A stretch of 64,000 bases of DNA from Nymphaea colorata (lineage: Eukaryota; Streptophyta; Magnoliopsida; Nymphaeales; Nymphaeaceae). The notes beneath the pieces were generated by a model. That model searched no databases. It had not been told where the DNA came from and saw nothing but the letters and a program-made list of their open reading frames with translations. The stretch covers positions 10,413,952 through 10,477,951 of the forward strand of contig NC_045142.1 in the NCBI RefSeq assembly GCF_008831285.2, given 5' to 3'. Positions 35,051 through 47,064 of this stretch are shown here, one piece after another; position 1 is the stretch's first letter; each line of letters begins with the position of its first letter. Made by a program: the position numbers and the translations under genes.

Positions 35051-37200
35051 CACATGCACCAAAAAACAAAAAAGAAAAAAGGAGATTGAGTATTTTGTGG
35101 ATTTTTCACTGTTTTTTAATTGTCCCTGAAAAAGATTCCCCTTTTAACTGACCAGGGTATTTTGGTCATTGTGCACTTTAGTGTGCATATAACCAGCTTC
35201 TCTCTCAGGACCACTATATGTCTAGGAACAGGTGTTGAAATGCGATATATGCTATATTAAATAAATGCGTGCTAGTAATTAACTGAACAACTTGCAGGTA
35301 TTATTAAATGAGTATGGCCCTTAGGATCAAGCAAGATAATACTTAAAAATATGCACATGTGATACCTTTCTTAGCAAGGGTTCACCTCGTATATTATCTT
35401 CGAAAACCAACCATAACCAACCCTGCTTGGCACTCAAACTAGCCGTACCAACTTGGTTTATACTTTAAACTCACTAACTCAAATGAGGTTACAAGTTTCA
35501 TTCATACTCAAAATTATACTCCAAAAGTGATTGCATTAATGAGACTAATAAATAAAGGATTAATGACCCTAATTAGTAGATTCTATTTCTGAACATGAAA
35601 TACGCCATGGATAAATTGCCTATCCTCATGCTCCAATGAATTATTCTTGCACTTGTTCAAGCTATAAATCAGAATACACCGACGAGAAGAAACCGATCTC
35701 CAAAGCATGGAAGCAGGTTATATGCATTTCCCAGTGCACAAAAAATTATGCACCAAAGTGTATAATGACTATAATACCCCTATGTCAGTAAGAAGGAGAG
35801 ACTCTCTACAAGGACAAAAAAAGGTACTGAAAAAGTTAAAAGTCCAAAAAAACATTTCTTCTTGAAAAATCCTCCAAATGCTCAACCAGCCACCTTTCAA
35901 TGCATACTTGTTGCCTGCACCACCTTAGTATGTGCGTGCTTAGACAGTGTTGCCTACTGTCTACTATTTGATGGTCATTTGGCCTCTTTTTTTCAAAATT
36001 TAACCACGATCTGCAGGAATTAGAAAAAAATCGTGAAATGTTAATGTATAGATCGAATTTTATAAGTGTTTTTAAATTAAAAGTTCTGGCTTCATGAAAT
36101 CATAAAATCTAGATATAGAACTAGAACTAGAACTCATAAGATCCTTTAAATCTAACGTTTTCGCACGTTTGACGTTGGCCTGTTCATACGGTTAAAGGAA
36201 CAAAGTAACCTCCGATAGATTGTTGTGTCAAGGTGCCGACCAATCTGATTAACAAGACCAGAAATTGACTTGAGGGAGCACAAAGCCTTTTCATATATTT
36301 TTTATTAGATATCAAACCACTGTAAACGGTGACATGCATGACACTCAAGTTGTACAGTGTTGTACAGTGTATCATATGAATATTCAGGTCTGGACTCAGC
36401 TCTAGATCTCGGGGCAGCCTCTAACTCGGGCAAATGTTGCAGCGATATGTGGTTGTTTGGAAGCAGCTTGCATGAATCTTTGTGGGATGTGAACAACGGA
36501 ATGTCAAGTCTTGCATTACAAGGATATACGAGACAACCCACCAGCCTAGGTTATTGGATCGGATCACAAATTAAGTTCCATCCATAGATGATATATTGTG
36601 ACAATATGTCCTCCAAAACACAGTTTTTAGGTGTTATCCAAAACAGTATTCTTAGTCATTAATATTATTAATGCCCACTTTCATAAATAATGTCACTATA
36701 AATTCCAGTCTTCACTAGTCTATAAAATTGTTAATAAAGAGAGTAAAAATGTCTGTAAAATTTTTACTAATGCAGCTTGCGACACAGAAAATAATGACAC
36801 TCAAGGTCATGCCATTGAAATTTTAATGGCGAACAGCACACACGTTAGTGAAGAGGCACATTCACCATTGCGTGGGAAATTGCATCTTAATTTTCTCTGA
36901 ACACAAGCTGCATAAGGAAAGTTATCAGGTGATTCATAGACAAACATCATGACATAGTAGCTGCATCAGTGGAAATGACCCCTCGTGCATCAATGGTAAA
37001 CAGTAATCCAAGATTTTTTAATAACATGATGTTGATCACCGTTATAGCTCTATAGTGAGATTCCACACGCCATTAAATAATTCAGCAATTCTCTACAGAT
37101 GATTTAAGTCACCCCTACATCCGTGATTATTAAAAATATTTGTACAATTTTACTTATCAAGACTCTGCAACTTTTAAAATCAATATACAATGAAAAAAAC
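35051..37200. other. Intergenic DNA
   Basis: GTATTTTGGTCATTGTGCAC (35157-35176) and GTGTATAATGACTATAATACC (35758-35778) are partly complementary and could be ends of an old element. GTTGTACAGTGT occurs twice in tandem (36348-36370). The frame at 36357-36587 is open but has no recognised domain. Confidence 0.35.
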
Positions 37201-37265
37201 ACAAACATCAAAGTAAATGACTTGGGGAAAGTCTCAAGATTCTAGAGTATATGAGAAAACTTAAC

Positions 37266-37537
37266 TTCAATCAACAGTTTCACAGTAGCACTTCCCTCAA
37301 TAATGCCATCAGAACCACATCCATCTATTTCCAATAACAAAACACACATTGTTGAATGATAATTTACTTCAACAACTTTCAGGTTCACCATATCATCCTT
37401 CATAAACTCCCTAACAATTGCACGAGTCGGAGAGTCTCGGGATGATAAAAACTAACCAAGGAACAGACTGACTCCTTAAAGCACGGCCACCAGTGACATC
37501 AAACTCACTTGCATGATCACATACAAAATCCTTACAC
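37266..37537 (-). pseudogene. Exon-like coding island, family unknown, one frame change
   Basis: This is the strongest coding signal in the 37-50 kb region. On the minus strand, a TCAACGCAG acceptor (exon from 37537) opens the frame CKDFVCDHASEFDVTGGRAL and on to SQSVPW. After the TTTTT run near 37450 the protein-like frame shifts by one and continues SRDSPTRAIVREFMKDDMV, NLKVVEVNYHSTMC, VLLLEIDGCG and GIIEGSATVKLLIE to a possible GTTAAG donor (37265-37260). The change at a homopolymer means either a sequencing or assembly indel or a decayed gene. I cannot name the family. Upstream on the same strand, 37720-37918 (HQMKVVHDASHGFLYLYLYH, ending at a GTAAGT donor) may be a neighbouring exon, but the reading phases do not join cleanly. 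Confidence 0.4.
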
Positions 37538-39061
37538 CTGCGTTGATAGATTAACAGGTATAATAACAATTCAGCTAGTTGGTATGCTTAGTCCAATAGG
37601 AAATTAATTTGAAATGGCACGGGATTTCCTTTGGCATCCATGTCAAGCCACTTTGAACTGTTTTAGCCTTTCATTTGAGAGGTCCAAAAAGGTCAAGTGG
37701 ATTGAAAACAACTTACAGTTTTATGAAAAGAAATAGCCTCAATAACGACTTCAACTTTGAACTGGAAATGATAAAGATACAAGTAGAGGAATCCATGTGA
37801 AGCATCATGTACTACTTTCATTTGATGTGTTGGTGTAGTAGATAACGAAAGTAGCACCTTGAAAAGATTAAGCAAGAACAAGAAAGATTCTCTAATAGGA
37901 AATGACGTTTCTAGCATCAGATTCTATCATAAAATCCCTTTTGATGGGATAACTTATATTTCATCGTCAATGTGCATTATTAGAAATTATGCAGAGCACT
38001 TACATGGATGAATCACAGGAACAGATTGATACATGCAGAAAAAACCAAGTAGTTCTTCCATGGAGGATGCCATACAAGACACAGTCATTTGCCAGGAAGT
38101 CTTTCAATAATAGTTGCACACGTCTGATACCTAAAATGGAGAGGAGATACTGTAAGCAAGCATTTATGAACTCGGAAAACACAGTTATACAGAAAAAGTA
38201 GTCCAGAAAAGCCAGTTTTTATGAAGATGCATGCCATACGAAGTAAACAGTTACACAATTGTAATGAGGACCTGAAGTAAGAACACTTGTTTATGGTAAT
38301 GCGACACATCACTAGAAACATCAATATTTGGCATGTAGCTTACTTACAAGCACCATGCATAAAAGATCACTTTTTTTTTGTCTCCTTAATCTGCCAAATT
38401 TTTGGCAGCAATGCTACATCTTTTAGACCAAGAGAAACACTTATGGCATCTAAAATTTCTATAAGAGAAGGAAAGAGAAACACTTGTATGTATAGAATTG
38501 CTTTGAGAAAAAAGAAAGGATCCTCACACTATCCAACTTGGATGTTTAGCAGAGTAGTAAAGAGAACTTCCGAGCAAACCTCTTTTAAGAAGCATGATCA
38601 TGCCTGCTTAAAAAGCAAACTGATATATTTAAATGCCCTCATACTTACAAACTGTTATTGTGAAATATTTAGTAATCCAAATGCAGACATCTTTATCATG
38701 TGGGGAATGGCAAAAGCTGTTGAGATTCATATCCAAACGAAAGATCCATATCCAAATGAATTCTCTAGAAGCTTCAATTTAACTCTGTGCATGCATCAGA
38801 ATCATTCCATATCAATTCTGATCATTACATTTAACAGAAATTTGCTGAACTGTAAAGATTGTAACAGCTTGTGTACATGTGGCACAAGATATTTATCAAG
38901 TTATATATATACCCATTCTTGATAGAGAAATAAAACACACATAATTCTTCTTTCTCATTTTGCTTTGCACCTTTCTTCCTGTTTTTACTGAACCCTGTTT
39001 TATCTGCTGCGTCATTTTTCACCTGACTACCATTTTTCTCTTTGAGCCTGGGTTTTTTATG

Positions 39062-40352
39062 TGATATCAGAGCTGATACCTCATCTTTGGTAGTCTTGGG
39101 TGTATTAGCCATTATTAGTACTGGTTCTTCATCATTCTTGGTTGTGCTGATCTGCAATGGCAACTCCAATAATTCTACATCATCCGTAGAGGTAAAGAAG
39201 CAAAATCCAATGTCAACTGAAGGACCAGAGAATCTGAATGAAATGATCAATCCCTTTTTCATCCACCACTCAGATAATCCGAGTGTGTTAAGGTTCTTGT
39301 TTCTCAACCCATGACTGAATCAAATTTTACAATGTGGAGTAGATCAATCATTATGTTAACTGCAAAAAACAAGTTAGGTTTTCTAGATGGTTCAATCATA
39401 GAACCAGATCCTAATTCTCTTGAACATTTGTTGGAAAAGTTGTAACATGATGGTCCTCTCATGGATCATCAATGCCTTGTCAAAAGAAATCACTGATAGC
39501 GTCATATATGCTACCTTGGCTAGAGAGGTGTTGCTGGATTTGTATGAAAGATTTACTCAAAACACAGCTGCACGAAAATTTCAAATAAGAACGGCGATAA
39601 ACAGGCATGTACAAGACTCCAATCCGTGACAACATATTATACAAAACTCAAAGCCTTATGGCACTAGCTGGCCTCCTATGACCCACCACCTCTTTGCTCT
39701 TGTGGAGCAATGAAAAAAATTGTTGAGCAACAACAAGAAGAAAGGTTCACACAATTTCTTATGGGTTTGAAAGAGACGTACAATGCAATTAGAGGACAAA
39801 TGTTACTTATTGATCCATTGGCCTCCGTTGGGAAAGTATATTCATTAATATTGCAGGAGGAAAAGCAGAGGGAGGCTCGCCTTCTTCCCTCTACCGAGCT
39901 GCACATCAGTCTAGCTGCTAGTTCAAGTTCATCGGGTGCTCATCAATATCATGGGAGAAATCAGAGACGTCCTCAGGTAGTATGTTCATATTGTCAGGTT
40001 CCTGGTCACTCAAAAGGCTGCTGCTATAAATTGCATGGGTGTCCAAATAATGATAGAAATTGTGGAACTAAGGGAGAGAAGGTGTAGGTGGATAAGTCGG
40101 CTAGTGTAGATAAGAATACTAAGGCTGCATTTTTTGCTCCATCTGTTACCAATGCCACTCAAGTTTCTTCTGCCGCAACACCCGAATTCAGTAAGGATGT
40201 TGTTCCTTCATTCACCATAGAGGAGTATAAACAACTTATCCAGCTACTTAAAGAAAAACACTCATTCCCTTGTGAACTTTGTAGGTATATCAACTTCTTT
40301 AAGAGACGTCTAGGTCATTGACAGTGGTGTCAGTGACCATTTGACGTCCACT
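39062..40352 (+). pseudogene. Truncated copia retrotransposon fragment (gag to protease)
   Basis: TGATATCAGAGC (39062-39073) is one base from the usual copia primer-binding site TGGTATCAGAGC. Downstream, in shifting frames: a gag N-terminal part (SNFTMWSRSI then LGFLDGSIIEPDP, 39315-39420), gag middle (39420-39629 and 39710-39870), a CCHC knuckle CSYCQVPGHSKGCCYK (about 39983-40030), and a protease active site IDSGVSDH (about 40316-40340). Several frameshifts and stops make it dead. AT-rich sequence just upstream (TATATATACC at about 38897, ATAAAACACA at about 38930) may be the remnant of its LTR. The order fits Ty1/copia. It continues into the inverted repeat at 40353. Integrase, reverse transcriptase and the 3' LTR are missing. 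Confidence 0.75.
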
Positions 40353-40723
40353 CTTTCCTTCTTGTCTAATGTTGTTAAACTCAAAGTTCCATATTCAATT
40401 AGATTGCCTAATGACAAAGTTGTCTTTGCTACCCATAAGAGACGTAATATTATCTCCTAATTGAACTCTGGTTGATGTCATGTATGTCCTTGCGTTCAAG
40501 TTTAATCTCCTATCGGTCAGTTGATTAGCTAAATCAGCACACCTTCAGCTATCTTTTAGTTCCTCTGATTGTCTTCTACAGGACCTAACACCCAAGATGA
40601 GGATTGGAGTTGGTGAACTTAGAGATGGCCTATACTGCATTTCAAGTCCCTGTTTTACATTGTCGGCATATGATTCGATAAACACAGGCTTCAAATCAAT
40701 AATACCTCACATCAGTTTAGAAC
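40353..40723 (+). repeat. Left arm of a 370-bp inverted repeat
   Basis: Matches the reverse complement of 40793-41159 almost end to end, for example CTTGTCTAATGTTGTTAAAC at the outer end and CTCACATCAGTTTAGAAC at the inner end. The arms differ at scattered bases and small indels; the left arm has ACCCATAAGAGACGTAA where the right arm keeps an open frame. The source is the copia region just after the protease, leading into the pre-integrase domain. Confidence 0.9.
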
Positions 40724-40792
40724 ATAAATGTCCTGCTTCTGCTTCTGTAAATACCACTTGTGTGAACTTTGAATCAGAATTAGGAAATTTAC

Positions 40793-41159
40793 GTTCTAAA
40801 CTGATGTGAGGTATTACTGATTTGAAGCCTGTGCTTATCAAATCATATGCCAACGATGTAAAACAGAGGCTTGAAATGCAGTATAGGCTGTCTCACTGAC
40901 TCTAATCCTCATCTTGGACATCAGGTCCTATAGAAGACAAGTAAAGGAGTAGAAAGTTAGTTGAAAGTTTGCTGATTTAGTTAATTGACTGACCGATAGG
41001 AGATTAAACTTAAACGCATGGACATACATGACATCAACCAGAGTTAAATTATGAGATAATAATACATGTCCCTTATCGGTAGCAAAGACAACTTTGTCAT
41101 TAGGCAATCTAATCGGAAATGACACTTAAAGTTTAACAACATTAGACAAGAAAGAAAGC
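40793..41159 (-). repeat. Right arm of the 370-bp inverted repeat
   Basis: The inner end GTTCTAAACTGATGTGAG begins 69 bp after the left arm stops. Read on the minus strand it keeps 65 open codons (40928-41125) with copia post-protease features (LPNDKVVFATDKGH, MYVHAFKFNLLSVSQLT), so this arm is the better preserved copy. The pair could fold into a long hairpin if transcribed. Confidence 0.9.
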
Positions 41160-41963
41160 TTACAACAACTGAGTCCTTAACCTCCTCTGTGATTTTTAAC
41201 GAGTAACTTGAAATGTCGCTTAGTTTAAGAATTTACAAATTGGTGCACATTAATGGTACAAATCACATTGCTCTTCCACAATTCCACTAGCTACAACAAA
41301 CATAGCCAACCAATATCACAGCTAAAGTATACAACATGAAAAGCCAAGTTCCTAAATAAAAAGGATAGAATTCAACAACCTCACAACAATCACATACTCA
41401 GCAGCTAGAAAGGCATGAAACTTTTAATGGAATCCAGCACTTGTAGAAGTATTTCATAAAGTTTTCTACCGATATCTCAACTCTACAAGGGTTAGGAGAA
41501 AATAGGCTTAAACAGACTTAATAGTGTTTTGAAAATTTATCAAAAAATTCACATGCTTTATGTTTATCTAATAATTATATTAATAAAATTTTATGCTTAA
41601 AATTTTCAAATGTTCAGGTATCTTGACAAAGTGATTACCACCTGCAGTAGAGGATCTTGTTTTCCTCATCATTGTCAACAAGTCATAAGGCATATGATAA
41701 GACAACTCACCGATGCTTTCCTATTCTCAAGTTTTCTGCATATTTTACCTAGGACTATTGAGTAATACATTTCTTGCCTAAAACAATTATGAAGATAAAG
41801 AAGCATAAAGTCAAGGCTTTTCAAGCTACTTTATGAAGTAATTACATACTCGTTGAAGCTTTAACAACTTATCAACTTCTGCAGGATAAAATTACAACTG
41901 CATTATAGATGTCATACACCATAAGAATAAAGGTAAATCTGATATTTATAAAATTCAAGCCAG
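41160..41963 (-). other. Sequence between the two copia insertions, with weak exon-like islands
   Basis: On the minus strand, short patches with splice-like edges are present: VDKLLKLQR (about 41853-41879), flanked by a CTGCAG acceptor and a GTATGT donor, and KLYEILLQVLDSIKSFMPF (about 41415-41471). They may be exons of the same unidentified gene as 37266-37537, but each alone is too short to prove. Confidence 0.25.
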
Positions 41964-42324
41964 TGTTAAGAAATAAGATCTCATATTGATATTGTAACTA
42001 GGTTTTTAGCTTAGGTATTTTACATTTTATTTTCTTTTACATTTTATTTTATTTTATTTTTCTTTTCTTTTTGCCCTCCTCATTCTAGCTGTTGGAGGTT
42101 CCAACGGCTCACAAAAGAACGGTTGGAACTCCCAATGGCTAGAACCACTCTTCTTTAGTCTCTTCTTCTTTCTTATCTCTTGTATATATATTTTAGCAAT
42201 CTCTTGTATTAGGTATGCTATTTTTCACAGCCATTGCACATTCTTTTAATAAGATTAATATCTTTTCAAGTGGCCTTCGTGCCTTTTTATATCATATTCT
42301 TATTTAGTGACTATTATAGTCACA
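41964..42324 (+). repeat. 5' LTR of the copia element
   Basis: Runs TGTTAAGAAA...AGTCACA. Contains a TATATATATTTT promoter-like tract (42183-42194), an AATAAGATTAATAT polyadenylation-like region (42247-42260) and complementary CTAGCTGTTGG and CCAATGGCTAG words. Differs from the 3' LTR by many substitutions and a shorter T/C-rich middle, so the insertion is not recent. Confidence 0.93.
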
Positions 42325-42326
42325 TA

Positions 42327-42338
42327 TGGTATAAGAGC
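42327..42338 (+). other. Primer-binding site of the copia element
   Basis: TGGTATAAGAGC begins two bases after the LTR end. It differs by one base from the tRNA-iMet-complementary TGGTATCAGAGC common in plant copia elements. Confidence 0.8.
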
Positions 42339-42547
42339 CATTGGGCTGCATGTTGGAGAGTTTTAGAAGCTGTTTTTTTGCTGTTTATGCTACTGGACTG
42401 TTGAAGAAAAATTTCAGACGAGGCTATTGCTGGCGATCATCATTTCTTGAAGATCTTCTTGTTGCTGCTCACCAACTGTTTGGTGAAATTTCTAGAAGGA
42501 TTTCATCTTTGTTTCTCTTGGAGATTGTTACTTAAAATCTTGCTCTT

Positions 42548-43483
42548 ATGGAGGACTCTAAAGTCTCGATCGAAAGAGGAAGTTATCATGCTCCATACAA
42601 GCTTGATGGAACCAACTACACTCTATGGGCAAACTGCTTGGAAATGCATATCAAAGGGAAATATTTATGGGGCTTCATAAGAGGTACGTCTACTCCTCAT
42701 TCTCTCAAGTTGACCAAAATTGAAAATGAAGTTGAGAATGACTTGAATGAACTAGAAAGACAAAATGCCATGGATGAATACTATAAAAAATTAGATGATT
42801 GGGTAGCCAAAAACCCTAGAATTAAAGTGGATTTACGGAAGTATAGAACTTAGAATTGCCCAAAATCTCATGTATTGTGAAAGAGCAAGTGAAGTTTGAG
42901 AATATCTCAAGAGAATGTTTACCCAAAAAAATATGGCCCGAAAATATCTCTTGATTCAAAAAGTCCAAAGTATCAAGCAAGGTGAGAATAATGTTAGAGA
43001 TTATTTTATGGAAATCTCTAGTGTATGGAATTAGTTGGACCAACTTACTCCCAAACTAGGATTGGATTGTAAGTGTCATGAGATTAGAAGAGAAGAAGTC
43101 GATAAATTTAGGTTTTTTCAATTTCTTCAAGGTCTACGACCCGAATTTCAACAAATTAGGTCAGCCCTACTTTCTTTAGTCTTTCCTCCACCCATTCATG
43201 AACTTCTTACGAATTTAAGGGTGAAGAAACTAGAATGAAATTATCTAAAGAATTCGATAGTATTCTTATTTCCAAACAAGAAGAGGAAAAAGTTTTAACC
43301 GCTCCTAGACCCATGAATAACATCAAATCCTTTAGACCTTCTCACCTTAAAAACCACAATAGAGGGGAATTTAAGGTTGTTTGTCACTTTTGTCATAAAC
43401 CGGGTCACATTAGACCTAATTGTCCAAAGTTGAACAATAATGAAGGACAACCACGAAACTATGGAGGAAATCTTTTCAAATGA
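42548..43483 (+). pseudogene. copia gag, disrupted
   Basis: ATG 42548 opens a frame with the copia gag N-terminal character (YKLDGTNYTLWANCLEMHIK) that ends at a stop at 42851-42853. Gag sequence resumes at 43035-43238 (FRFFQFLQGLRPEF) and in another frame at 43235-43483, which carries a complete CCHC zinc knuckle CHFCHKPGHIRPNC (about 43384-43425). Gag is the capsid and RNA-packaging protein. At least one frameshift and several stops break it. Confidence 0.85.
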
Positions 43484-43764
43484 GGAGCTTCATATCCTTA
43501 AGAAGGGCAACACAACCGTGGAAGTGGAACTTCATATTCACAAGGTGGGCAATACAACAATAAGTAATTTGACCAAATGAAGGTTGCAAATGTTGCAAAT
43601 GAAGGATGTGATCTTTCATCAATCTCCACAACATTGAACCAATCTCCACAACATTGAACCAAATCATGTCGGTGCTTCAACCTATGATCAAGGAGTCGAA
43701 TCTCAGAGCGCTAGCAACAACGGCATCCACCACCAACACTCATAGTATGTTTCTTTTGCTTTTA

Positions 43765-44690
43765 GATTTTGGTGCATTTTTTCCATATGACACCAAATAT
43801 ATCAACTTTGACCAATTTTGAACAAGCAAGAAAAGAATTCAATGTAGTTACCGCCGATGGAACATCTTTGAATGTTAAGGGGATTGGAGATTTTGAAAAG
43901 GAATTTGGAAAACAAACGTTCTTTATTTCAAAAGTTAGTTATGTTTCTAGACTTAATCTTAACTTACTTTTCGTATCTCAAATTTCAGATCTTGGTTTTG
44001 ACATTGTTTTCTCATCAAATAAATGTTTGGTACAAGATCACCAAACCGAGAGATTGATTGGAGAAAGTTTTAAAAAAGGAGACCGTGAAAAATGTGGATA
44101 TTAATATTTGGCATCAAAGATTAGGTCATCCAAACATTAGAAAATTGTCTATGATGAGTCCTACCAAGGACGTTTGCATTGAGAATTTCAAATGTAATGA
44201 TGGTATACATGGAAAAATGAAATCCTTAACTTTTGGACAAAGAAGTTTCTTTGCCTCTCTTCCTTTTGAGCTTGTTCGTTCCGACGTGTGGGGACCCTCT
44301 TCTATCATGTCGAAAGGAGGGCCATCATATTATGTTATATTTGTTGATGATTTCACTATATATTGTTGGACATATTTCTTAAGATACAAATATGGGGTTT
44401 TTGACATGTTCAAAAATTTTCACAACTTAGTTCAAACATAGATTAATGCTAAATTAAAAATTCTAACGACTGATTCTAGAGGAGAATACATTTCAAATGA
44501 GTTCAAAAGATATTTAGAAAACTATGGAATAGTCCATCAAAAATCTTGTTCAAGAACACCTCAACAAAATGGACTTTCTGAAAGAAAACATAGGCACATA
44601 ATTGAAACAATTAGAACTCTTCTTATTGCCAAAAATGTGCCTAAAAACTTTTGGGTTGAAACATCTCTAGCCTCTGTATATCTCATAACC
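43765..44690 (+). pseudogene. copia protease and integrase, disrupted
   Basis: DFGA at 43765-43776 stands where copia proteases have the catalytic DSGA motif, and a frame change follows directly. The next frame holds HMTPN and DGTSLNVKGIGDF, typical of the region after the protease. The integrase zinc region WHQRLGHPNIRKL starts near 44108. The catalytic core follows, with RSDVWGP (first Asp), TDSRGEY (second Asp) and GLSERKHR (catalytic Glu), all still visible although stops occur, for example at 44439-44441. Confidence 0.85.
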
Positions 44691-44717
44691 TGATAAACTA
44701 AGTTCAAAAGTTATTGA

Positions 44718-45221
44718 GTGTGTATTGGTTATTCTGAAACACAAAAAAACTATAAATGTTGTCACCCAGTCAAAGACAAGATCATAGTTTCAAGAAATGT
44801 AAAGTTTTGTGAAGACGAAAATAGATTCAAAACTTGTGAAGAATCACAACACAACAATGACTATTCCTTTTTATTTAAGTATCTCTCTCAATGTGATAAT
44901 GAAATGCATGATGTTGATGATAGTAACACTGATGATAATGATAGTGGAGTAGCCAAAGATATAATCACATATCATAGAAGAAGCCGACAACATGATGTTG
45001 GTTTAGGAGAACATCATAAGATTATTGATCCCCAAACAACTCCACAAAGTGAAGAAAACCTTAGAAGATTCATTAGAAATGTAAGACAACCAATAGGTTT
45101 GTATCATATGAGACTTTTACCCCAACTCATAGAGCTAGAATTAATGTCATTCACTCTCATTTTGAACCTTCTACTTTTAATGAAGCCTCCAAATATATTG
45201 AGTGGAAGAATGTCATATTAG
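44718..45221 (+). pseudogene. copia integrase C-terminal to reverse transcriptase linker
   Basis: A 167-codon open stretch starting after a break. CIGYSETQKNYKCC and KFCEDENRF are the usual linker between copia integrase and reverse transcriptase, followed by an acidic low-complexity part (DVDDSNTDDNDSG). Confidence 0.7.
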
Positions 45222-45239
45222 AAGAATTAAATGCTTTGA

Positions 45240-46671
45240 GAAAAACCCAAATTTGAGAAATACAAGACTTACCTATAGAAAAAAAGTCTATTAGATGCAA
45301 ATGGGTTTACAAGGTGAAGACTAGAAGTGATGGATTTCTAGAAAGGCAAGGCTTGTTGCAAAAGGTTATACACAAGAGTATGGTATTGATTATAAGGAAA
45401 CTTTTGCCCCTGATGACTATTTTAGGACTCTTATTGCTTTAGCATCCATTAAAAACTAGAATATCTATCAAATGGATGTTAAAAATGTCTTTTTGAATGA
45501 AGATCTTATGGAATAAGTTTATATGGAAGTACCACTTGGTTTGTCTATTCCACAAAGAAAAGTTCTTAGACTTAAGAAGACTCTTTATGGCCTCAAACAA
45601 GCTCCTAAAGCTTGGTTTGACCGTTTTAACTCTGGTATTTATTTCCGATTACAGATTTCATTCATGTTTAGCTGACACTGCCTTGTTTGTTAAGAATACT
45701 ATTGCAGGTATCATAATCTTCCTACTGTATGTTGACGACATGATCATTATAGGTAGTGATAAGGAAGGTATTAAAGAATGTAAGAGATTACTACATAAAA
45801 CTTTTGAAATGAAAGATTTAGGTTTTCTAACATATTTTTTAGGTATTGAGGTTGCATATTCTACTAGAGAAATTTTTTTGTCACAAACTAAGTTTGCTGT
45901 AGAGATCATTGCTAAATCAGGCATAACAGATGATAAGGTCACAAAAACTCCTAAAGCAGTAAGAAACAAAATGAAGATTGATGATGGAGTTCCTCTTACC
46001 AATCCCACTCCTTACCGACAACTTGTGGGCTCCTTAATCTATTTTAGCATCACTCGGCCTGATATTGCTCATGCAATTTATACTATGAGTCAATTTCAAC
46101 ATGCTCTATCAACCGTTCATATGAGAGCAGTTCTTCGTATCATTAGATACATTAAAAGAACAATAAAGAAGGGAGTATTTATGACTTCTTCTTCCTCCTT
46201 AAACTTGATTGCTTATACTGATGCTGATTGGGGAGGAGATCCAAATTATAGACACTCAACTACTGGTTTTTGTGTTTTTTTAGGGAATCACTCATCTCAT
46301 GGAAGTGCAAAAAGCAACAAAAAGTCTCCCTATCATATACTGAAGCTGAATACCGAGCCATGGCTACTACAACTATGAAAATTGTCTAGCTTCGTCAAAT
46401 GCTTCTTGATATGGGAACAAGAATTGAAGAACCCACTGATTTGTGCTGCGACAACAAGAGTTCTATCTACATTGCCAAGAATCAAACATTCCATGAACGA
46501 ATAAAACATATAGAGATGGATTGTCACTATGTTTGTGAAGAATTTTTTAAGAAGACTATCAAGCTCCCATATGTTTCCTCCGAGTTCCAACTGGCTGACT
46601 TCTTCACCAAACCTCTATGTTCTCCCAGATTCAACTTTCTTTTAGATAAACTTTCAGTGATAGCACCGTAA
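45240..46671 (+). pseudogene. copia reverse transcriptase and RNase H, disrupted
   Basis: The reverse transcriptase start (45240-45500) is full of stops. LKKTLYGLKQAPKAWFDRF (about 45572-45628) precedes the catalytic YVDDM box (about 45729-45743). From 45497 to 46378 a 293-codon frame is open and covers the palm, thumb and RNase H start (YTDADWGGDP, HSTTGFCVFLG). After a frame change near 46320, RNase H continues to 46671 (DNKSSIYIAKN, FTKPLC). The late region is the best preserved part of the element. Confidence 0.88.
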
Positions 46672-46683
46672 GTTTAAGGGGGG
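46671..46683 (+). other. Polypurine tract of the copia element
   Basis: AGTTTAAGGGGGG directly abuts the 3' LTR. It primes plus-strand DNA synthesis in LTR elements. Confidence 0.8.
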
Positions 46684-47064
46684 TGTTAAGAAATAAGATC
46701 TCATATTGATATTGTAACTAGGTTTGTAACTTAGGTATTTTACATTTTATTTTCTTTTTCTTTTCTTTTGCATTTTATTTACTTTTTATTTTATTTTATT
46801 TTCTTTTCTTTTTGCCCTCCTCATTCTAGCCGTTGGAGGTTCCAACGGCTCACAAGAGAGTCGTTGGAACTCCCAACGGCTAGAACCACATTCTTTAGCC
46901 TCTTCTTCTTTCTTGTCTCTTGTATATATATTTTAGCAATCTCTTGTATTAGGTACGTTGTTTTTCACAGCCACTGAGCATTCTTTCAATAAGATTAATA
47001 TCTTTTCAAGTGGCCTTTGTGCCTTTTTATATCATATTCTTCTTTAGTGACTATGATAGTCACA
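46684..47064 (+). repeat. 3' LTR of the copia element
   Basis: Starts TGTTAAGAAA like the 5' LTR and ends AGTCACA. It has extra TTTTCTTTTG/CATTTTATTTAC sequence in the pyrimidine-rich part. CTAGCCGTTGG (46826-46836) pairs with CCAACGGCTAG (46873-46883), and CCAACGGCTC (46842-46851) with GAGTCGTTGG (46858-46867), forming a nested stem. Confidence 0.93.

Larger units (their letters stand above)
41964..47064 (+). mobile_element. Ty1/copia LTR retrotransposon, near full length, inactive
   Basis: Two direct LTRs (361 and 381 bp) bound an internal region in copia order: gag, protease, integrase, reverse transcriptase, RNase H. The primer-binding site follows the 5' LTR and a purine tract precedes the 3' LTR. 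The 5-mer GCCAG stands immediately before the 5' LTR (41959-41963) and again at 47071-47075, six bases beyond the TG...CA end of the 3' LTR: a likely target duplication with a disturbed 3' edge. The internal region carries many stops and frameshifts, so the element cannot move by itself. It appears to sit in an intron of a possible minus-strand gene, in the opposite orientation to it. Confidence 0.95.

Noticed and set aside
36357-36587. A plus-strand frame with Trp- and Cys-containing sequence
   Set aside because: The opposite strand is equally open, there is no splice or promoter context and no recognised family.
38287-38922. A 211-codon open frame on the plus strand
   Set aside because: It is the longest frame outside the identified genes and copia element, but it has no recognisable domain, a lysine/serine/isoleucine-rich AT-driven composition and no promoter or codon bias. 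It probably arises by chance, partly in an LTR remnant.
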